A DNA stretch of 8,578 nucleotides from an uncultured Clostridia bacterium (GTDB taxonomy: Bacteria > Bacillota > Clostridia > Oscillospirales > Oscillospiraceae): positions 1 to 8,578 of the forward strand of contig CAMGPO010000030.1 of assembly GCA_946060825.1 (NCBI GenBank), read 5' to 3'. The notes under the pieces are model-generated. The model saw only the letters and a list, made by a program, of their open reading frames with translations, had not been told where the DNA came from and made no database searches. The translations under genes and the position numbers were made by a program. Positions 5,774-8,578 of this stretch are shown piece by piece. Every line of letters begins with the position of its first letter. Position 1 is the first letter of the stretch.

Positions 5774-5802
5774 ATTATAGCGATGGAAAGCGGCGATGTC
5801 AA
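5774..5802 (-). promoter_or_regulatory. Consensus sigma-A promoter of the met operon
   Basis: On the - strand TTGACA (5802-5797) and TATAAT (5779-5774) are separated by exactly 17 bases, a perfect match to the vegetative consensus. The expected transcription start is near 5767. Such a strong, apparently operator-free promoter fits control exerted downstream by attenuation. Confidence 0.92.
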
Positions 5803-5869
5803 TAAGAACCTTGGATTTTGGAAGAAACGACGCATATTCCCCGCTCAGTGCGGATAAAATTGGCAAACT

Positions 5870-7111
5870 TCAACAATTCCCATCCGGATTTTCGCCCCGT
5901 TCGGAGGCATAGGGCAGCTTCAGCACCAGCCGTCCGCCCAGACAGGCCAGGACGAACAGAGCCGTAAGCCCCAGGGCCAGCAGGCCCACAGCCGTGGTCA
6001 GCGTCAGCACGCCGCGGCGGTCGATGATCTCGCCGCCCAGGAACGCGCCCACCATACCGATCAGCGACTGCACCACGGCCAGCAGGGCCATCGACGTGGC
6101 GGCGGCCCGGCGGTCGACAATCCGGAAGACATAGTTGGGGGCCAGGCCATAATAGAAGCCGCCGGCAACGCCGGAACAGACTGTCACCGCCAGCATCCCG
6201 CCGAGGCCGTGAATCGAGGGATAGAGCAGATGTTCCGCGGCGACAAGGAAGCCGGAGAGGGCCAGCAGGATCCACTGGGGCGGCAGCCTCCGCGCCCGGC
6301 CCAGCAGGAGCATGACGGCGACCTCCAGCGCAGCCCGGAAGCTGCCCACGATGCCGACCGCGCTGCGCGCTGCGCCGATCTCGTCCATCAGGTAGGTCAT
6401 ATCGATGTCAACGATGGCCAGAAAGGCACAGAAAGCCAGCACCAGAAGCAGATAGGTCATAAAATAGAAGTTGCAAAGCACCATGCGGAGCAGACCGGAG
6501 GTAGACGCAGGCGTCTGCCCCGCCCCCGCCTTCTCCCGTGGCGCGGAAAACTTTGCCCCGCCCGGTCCGGCGGCCAGAAGAAGCAGCGGCACGCCGGCCG
6601 CCGCCATCATCACGCAGCCGCTCCAGCTCGGCAGCACCCGTCCCACCAGGGCGCTGGCCAGCAGGGAGGCGCAGATATAGCCCAAAGAGCCGAACAGGCG
6701 GACGCTCCCGTAGGGAACGTCCAGACGGCTGACCGCCTCGCCGGCCCAAGCGTCGGCCATGGCCACGGCGACCCGCACCGCCAGTAGGTTCAGGGCGCTA
6801 AGTACGACAAAGGGGATCAGGACGCGACCCAGCGTCTCACCGGCCGCCGGCAGCAGCAGCTTCAGCGGGATCAGCCCCGCCGCCATCCAGATCAGAATGC
6901 TCCGGGGCGAGCGCAGCCGGTCGCCGAGGATGCCGAGAAAGGGCAGGACCAGCAGGCTCAGACCCGTACCGGCGGTACTCATCAGGCCGATCTCCCAGCT
7001 GGAAAAGCCGAGGTCGCGGAAATAGATCACGCAGAAGCCCCAGAGGCCCACAGAGGCGTAGAGCAGGAATTGCAGAGCGGCAAAATAGCGGATGACGCGC
7101 TTCCGTTCCAT
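5870..7111 (-). CDS. Major facilitator superfamily transporter (MFS_1-like), substrate unknown
   Basis: Twelve-helix-type secondary carrier of 413 aa. An N-terminal hydrophobic helix (10-31) is followed by a motif-A-like loop GILGDRLRSPRS (60-71) between helices 2 and 3. YGSVRLFGSLGY (134-145) is a pattern typical of the MFS_1-like/LacY-NHS group that includes phenylpropionate- and nucleoside-type permeases. A hydrophilic central loop (184-206) separates the two halves. The second half repeats a loop motif EIIDRRG (361-367). The start at 7111 has GGAGG (7126-7122) ten bases upstream and a good promoter further up. The gene reads toward the met operon but ends before the met promoter, so it is probably separate. 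It is divergent from marR and could be under its control, but the only palindromic operator seen lies at the marR promoter. The direction of transport and the substrate cannot be told. Confidence 0.85.
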   Translation of the reverse strand: MERKRVIRYFAALQFLLYASVGLWGFCVIYFRDLGFSSWEIGLMSTAGTGLSLLVLPFLGILGDRLRSPRSILIWMAAGLIPLKLLLPAAGETLGRVLIPFVVLSALNLLAVRVAVAMADAWAGEAVSRLDVPYGSVRLFGSLGYICASLLASALVGRVLPSWSGCVMMAAAGVPLLLLAAGPGGAKFSAPREKAGAGQTPASTSGLLRMVLCNFYFMTYLLLVLAFCAFLAIVDIDMTYLMDEIGAARSAVGIVGSFRAALEVAVMLLLGRARRLPPQWILLALSGFLVAAEHLLYPSIHGLGGMLAVTVCSGVAGGFYYGLAPNYVFRIVDRRAAATSMALLAVVQSLIGMVGAFLGGEIIDRRGVLTLTTAVGLLALGLTALFVLACLGGRLVLKLPYASERGENPDGNC

Positions 7112-7125
7112 AGCGGAAAATCCTC

Positions 7126-7160
7126 CAGAAAAATGGCTCCACAGTGGGAGCTTTTTTCTG
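7126..7160 (-). promoter_or_regulatory. Hairpin in the 5' UTR of the MFS gene, touching its ribosome-binding site
   Basis: GCTCC (7136-7140) pairs with GGAGC (7147-7151). An outer stem CAGAAAAA (7126-7133) pairs with its complement at 7153-7160, leaving a small internal loop. In the - strand transcript the arm ends right at the GGAGG ribosome-binding site (7126-7122), so it may modulate translation. Read on the + strand it has a T6 run and looks like a weak terminator, but no + strand gene ends here. Confidence 0.45.
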
Positions 7161-7161
7161 C

Positions 7162-7190
7162 ATCATAGCGCAGTCAAACCGGATATGCAA
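7162..7190 (-). promoter_or_regulatory. Promoter of the MFS transporter gene
   Basis: On the - strand TTGCAT (7190-7185) and TATGAT (7167-7162) are spaced by 17 bases. The start would fall near 7155, giving a 5' UTR of about 45 bases that contains the hairpin at 7126-7160. Confidence 0.7.
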
Positions 7191-7285
7191 CAGGAAAAAC
7201 CCCCGGCGTCTGCCGAAAAACAGCCGGTTTTGACGGCCCGGTCTGTACAGTTTTACCCTTCTGACAGAATATACCCACAGCACCC

Positions 7286-7313
7286 TTGACAGCGGCAGGA
7301 AATATGTTATAAT
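7286..7313 (+). promoter_or_regulatory. Promoter of the marR-tauE operon
   Basis: TTGACA (7286-7291) and TATAAT (7308-7313) are separated by 16 bases, with a TG one base before the -10 (extended -10). The start site would lie around 7319-7320, inside the palindrome that begins at the last base of the -10. Confidence 0.88.
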
Positions 7314-7327
7314 TCGAACTGTTCGAA
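7313..7327. promoter_or_regulatory. Perfect palindrome on the -10/+1 of the marR promoter, likely MarR operator
   Basis: TTCGAAC, one central T, then GTTCGAA: a perfect 7-bp inverted repeat of 15 bases. It overlaps the last -10 base and the expected start site. MarR dimers typically bind such short palindromes and block their own promoter. No second copy was seen at the divergent MFS promoter. Confidence 0.75.
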
Positions 7328-7349
7328 AAATAACTTTGGAGGCTGCATC

Positions 7350-7778
7350 ATGGTTCGCAATTTTCTGGCCCGCACCAGCCTGTTCCGGCGCTATTACGGA
7401 GCCTGTTTTCAGGATCTCCTGCGGAAGTTCGATCTGACCCAGCTTGAAGTGGACATTCTCCTGTTCCTCCGCAACAATCCGGAGTTCAATACCGCCCGCG
7501 ACATTGTGGAGCTGCGGGGCTTCTCCAAGTCCAACGTCTCCACCTCCCTCGAAGCCCTGCGGCTACGGCAGTTTCTGACCGTCCGGCCCGACCCGGACAG
7601 CCGCCGCGTCCGCCGCATCTTCCTGCGGGAGGAGAAGCGGGACGTCGTCGAAGCTCTGGCGCGGCGGCAAACGGAAACCCTGGACCGCCTGACTGAGGGA
7701 TTTTCCCGGGAGGATCTGGAGATGATGCAGCAGTTCCTCGACAGAATGGAGGAAAATATCAAGCGCTATGGCCTATAA
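7350..7778 (+). CDS. MarR-family winged helix-turn-helix transcriptional regulator
   Basis: A 142-aa dimeric DNA-binding protein, probably a repressor of its own operon. ATG 7350 follows GGAGG (7338-7342) by seven bases. The layout fits MarR: N-terminal helix (1-25), central winged HTH at about 47-91 with recognition helix SKSNVSTSLEALRLRQ (59-74), a wing around DPDSRRVRRIFL (81-92) that keeps the family's Asp-x-Arg-Arg pattern, and a long C-terminal dimerisation helix (96-140). The ligand is unknown. The gene overlaps the TauE/SafE gene by 11 bases, so that transporter is the most likely regulated function. The divergent MFS transporter is another possible target, as MarR regulators often control neighbouring exporters. 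Confidence 0.9.
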   Translation: MVRNFLARTSLFRRYYGACFQDLLRKFDLTQLEVDILLFLRNNPEFNTARDIVELRGFSKSNVSTSLEALRLRQFLTVRPDPDSRRVRRIFLREEKRDVVEALARRQTETLDRLTEGFSREDLEMMQQFLDRMEENIKRYGL

Positions 7779-8538
7779 ACTTCTCATCTGCATCCTCGCG
7801 GGCCTCGGGGCGGGCCTCGGCACCGGCTTCGCCGGCATGAGCGCCGCCGCCGTCATCAGCCCCATGCTCATCACTTTCCTCGGCGTCGACCCTTATCAGG
7901 CCGTCGGCGTGGCCCTGGCCAGCGACGTCCTCGCCAGCGCCGTCTCCGCCTGGACCTACGGCAAGAGCAAAAACCTCGACATCCGCAACGGCCTCATCAT
8001 GATGGCCTTCGTGCTGCTCTTCACCCTTGTGGGCAGCTACGCCGCCAGCTTCCTCCCCAGCAGCACCATGGGCGGCTTCTCCACCTGCATGACCCTGCTG
8101 CTGGGCATCAAGTTCCTCGTGAGGCCCGTCATGACCACCAAGGAGGCCATGGCCCACAAGAGCGCCAAGGTCCGCGCTCTCCAGTCGGCTGCCTGTGGCA
8201 CCCTGATCGGCTTCATCTGCGGCTTCGTCGGCGCCGGCGGCGGCATGATGATGCTGCTGATCCTGACCTCGGTGCTGGGCTATGAGCTGAAGACCGCCGT
8301 GGGCACCAGCGTGTTCATCATGACCTTCACGGCCCTGACCGGCTCCGTCAGCCACTTCACCCTCGGCGGAATGCCCGATTTGAGCATTCTGGTTCTCTGC
8401 GTGGTCAGCACTCTGGTCTTTGCCCTGCTGGCAGCCAAGTTCGCCAATAAGGCCCCGGCCAAGACTCTCAACCGGGCCACCGGCGCGGTGCTGACCGTGT
8501 TGGGCGCGGCCATTCTTCTGGTGAATTACCTGGGCTAA
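7768..8538 (+). CDS. TauE/SafE-family membrane transporter
   Basis: Integral membrane protein (256 aa) of a family linked to transport of sulfite, sulfoacetate and other organosulfur or organic anions. It shows seven to eight hydrophobic segments and the internal duplication expected of TauE. The first half has GLGTGFAGMSAAAVISPML (16-34) then DPYQAVGVALASD. The second has GFICGFVGAGGGMMMLLIL (148-166) then ELKTAVGTSVFIM. The start at 7768 lies inside the end of marR (11-base overlap). GGAGG (7748-7752) is 15 bases upstream, a long spacing, so translation may depend on coupling with marR. No better in-frame start is visible. Substrate is not determinable; a sulfur compound is a family-based guess that fits loosely with the nearby methionine importer. 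No terminator is seen before the window ends. Confidence 0.9.
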   Translation: MAYKLLICILAGLGAGLGTGFAGMSAAAVISPMLITFLGVDPYQAVGVALASDVLASAVSAWTYGKSKNLDIRNGLIMMAFVLLFTLVGSYAASFLPSSTMGGFSTCMTLLLGIKFLVRPVMTTKEAMAHKSAKVRALQSAACGTLIGFICGFVGAGGGMMMLLILTSVLGYELKTAVGTSVFIMTFTALTGSVSHFTLGGMPDLSILVLCVVSTLVFALLAAKFANKAPAKTLNRATGAVLTVLGAAILLVNYLG

Positions 8539-8550
8539 ACCGGTTTGTTT

Positions 8551-8578
8551 ATGGAAAGAATTCCGATTGTCATTCCGG
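8551..8578 (+). CDS. Possible start of a further gene, cut by the window end
   Basis: ATG 8551 opens a frame reading MERIPIVIP to the window edge, 12 bases after the upstream stop. The sequence resembles the first beta strand of some family 2 glycosyltransferases (PIVIPAY), but nine residues prove nothing. No clear ribosome-binding site precedes it; a 10-bp palindrome AAACCGGTTT (8537-8546) lies there instead. Confidence 0.3.

Noticed and set aside
5820..5869. Terminator after the MFS gene
   Set aside because: Only a 4-bp CCGC/GCGG stem without a T-run is visible. Read-through of the MFS gene into the met leader therefore cannot be excluded.
7230..7258. Second + strand promoter (TTGACG with 17-base spacing)
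   Set aside because: The -10 would be TTACCC, a poor match. The promoter at 7286-7313 is much better.

Overview
The window comes from a high-GC, Gram-positive-type bacterium, most likely a gut Clostridia member of the Oscillospiraceae group (Flavonifractor/Oscillibacter-like). This rests on GC-rich codons, strong GGAGG ribosome-binding sites, consensus sigma-A promoters, lipoprotein-type solute-binding proteins and GC-rich palindromic intergenic DNA. The genus is an inference.

Layout. Positions 1-135 hold a cluster of four small hairpins before a zinc/manganese-type ABC transporter operon on the + strand: znuA (136-1014), znuC (1011-1769) and znuB (1766-2605). These genes are joined by ATGA overlaps and end at a long hairpin terminator (2617-2657). 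Converging from the right is a methionine ABC transporter operon on the - strand: metN (5528-4539), metI (4535-3855), an unannotated 21-residue ORF (3842-3777) and metQ (3725-2757). It ends in its own terminator (2693-2720). Upstream of metN is a compact regulatory leader. It has a perfect TTGACA-17-TATAAT promoter, a 38-residue Met/Cys-rich leader peptide (5737-5621), several RNA hairpins and an intrinsic terminator (5580-5548) just before the metN ribosome-binding site. This looks like ribosome-mediated attenuation responding to methionine (or Met plus Cys) starvation, in place of the S-box or T-box elements usual in Firmicutes. It is the most interesting item in the window.

Further right, a major facilitator superfamily transporter (7111-5870, - strand) is divergent from a two-gene + strand operon. 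That operon is a MarR-family regulator (7350-7778) overlapping a TauE/SafE-family membrane transporter (7768-8538). A perfect 15-bp palindrome sits on the -10/+1 region of the marR promoter and is the likely autoregulatory operator. The last 28 bases may start another gene.

Together the genes form an import/export block: metal uptake, methionine uptake, possible sulfur-compound or anion transport, and an MFS carrier of unknown substrate. All functional calls are from sequence motifs read by eye; no database search was possible.
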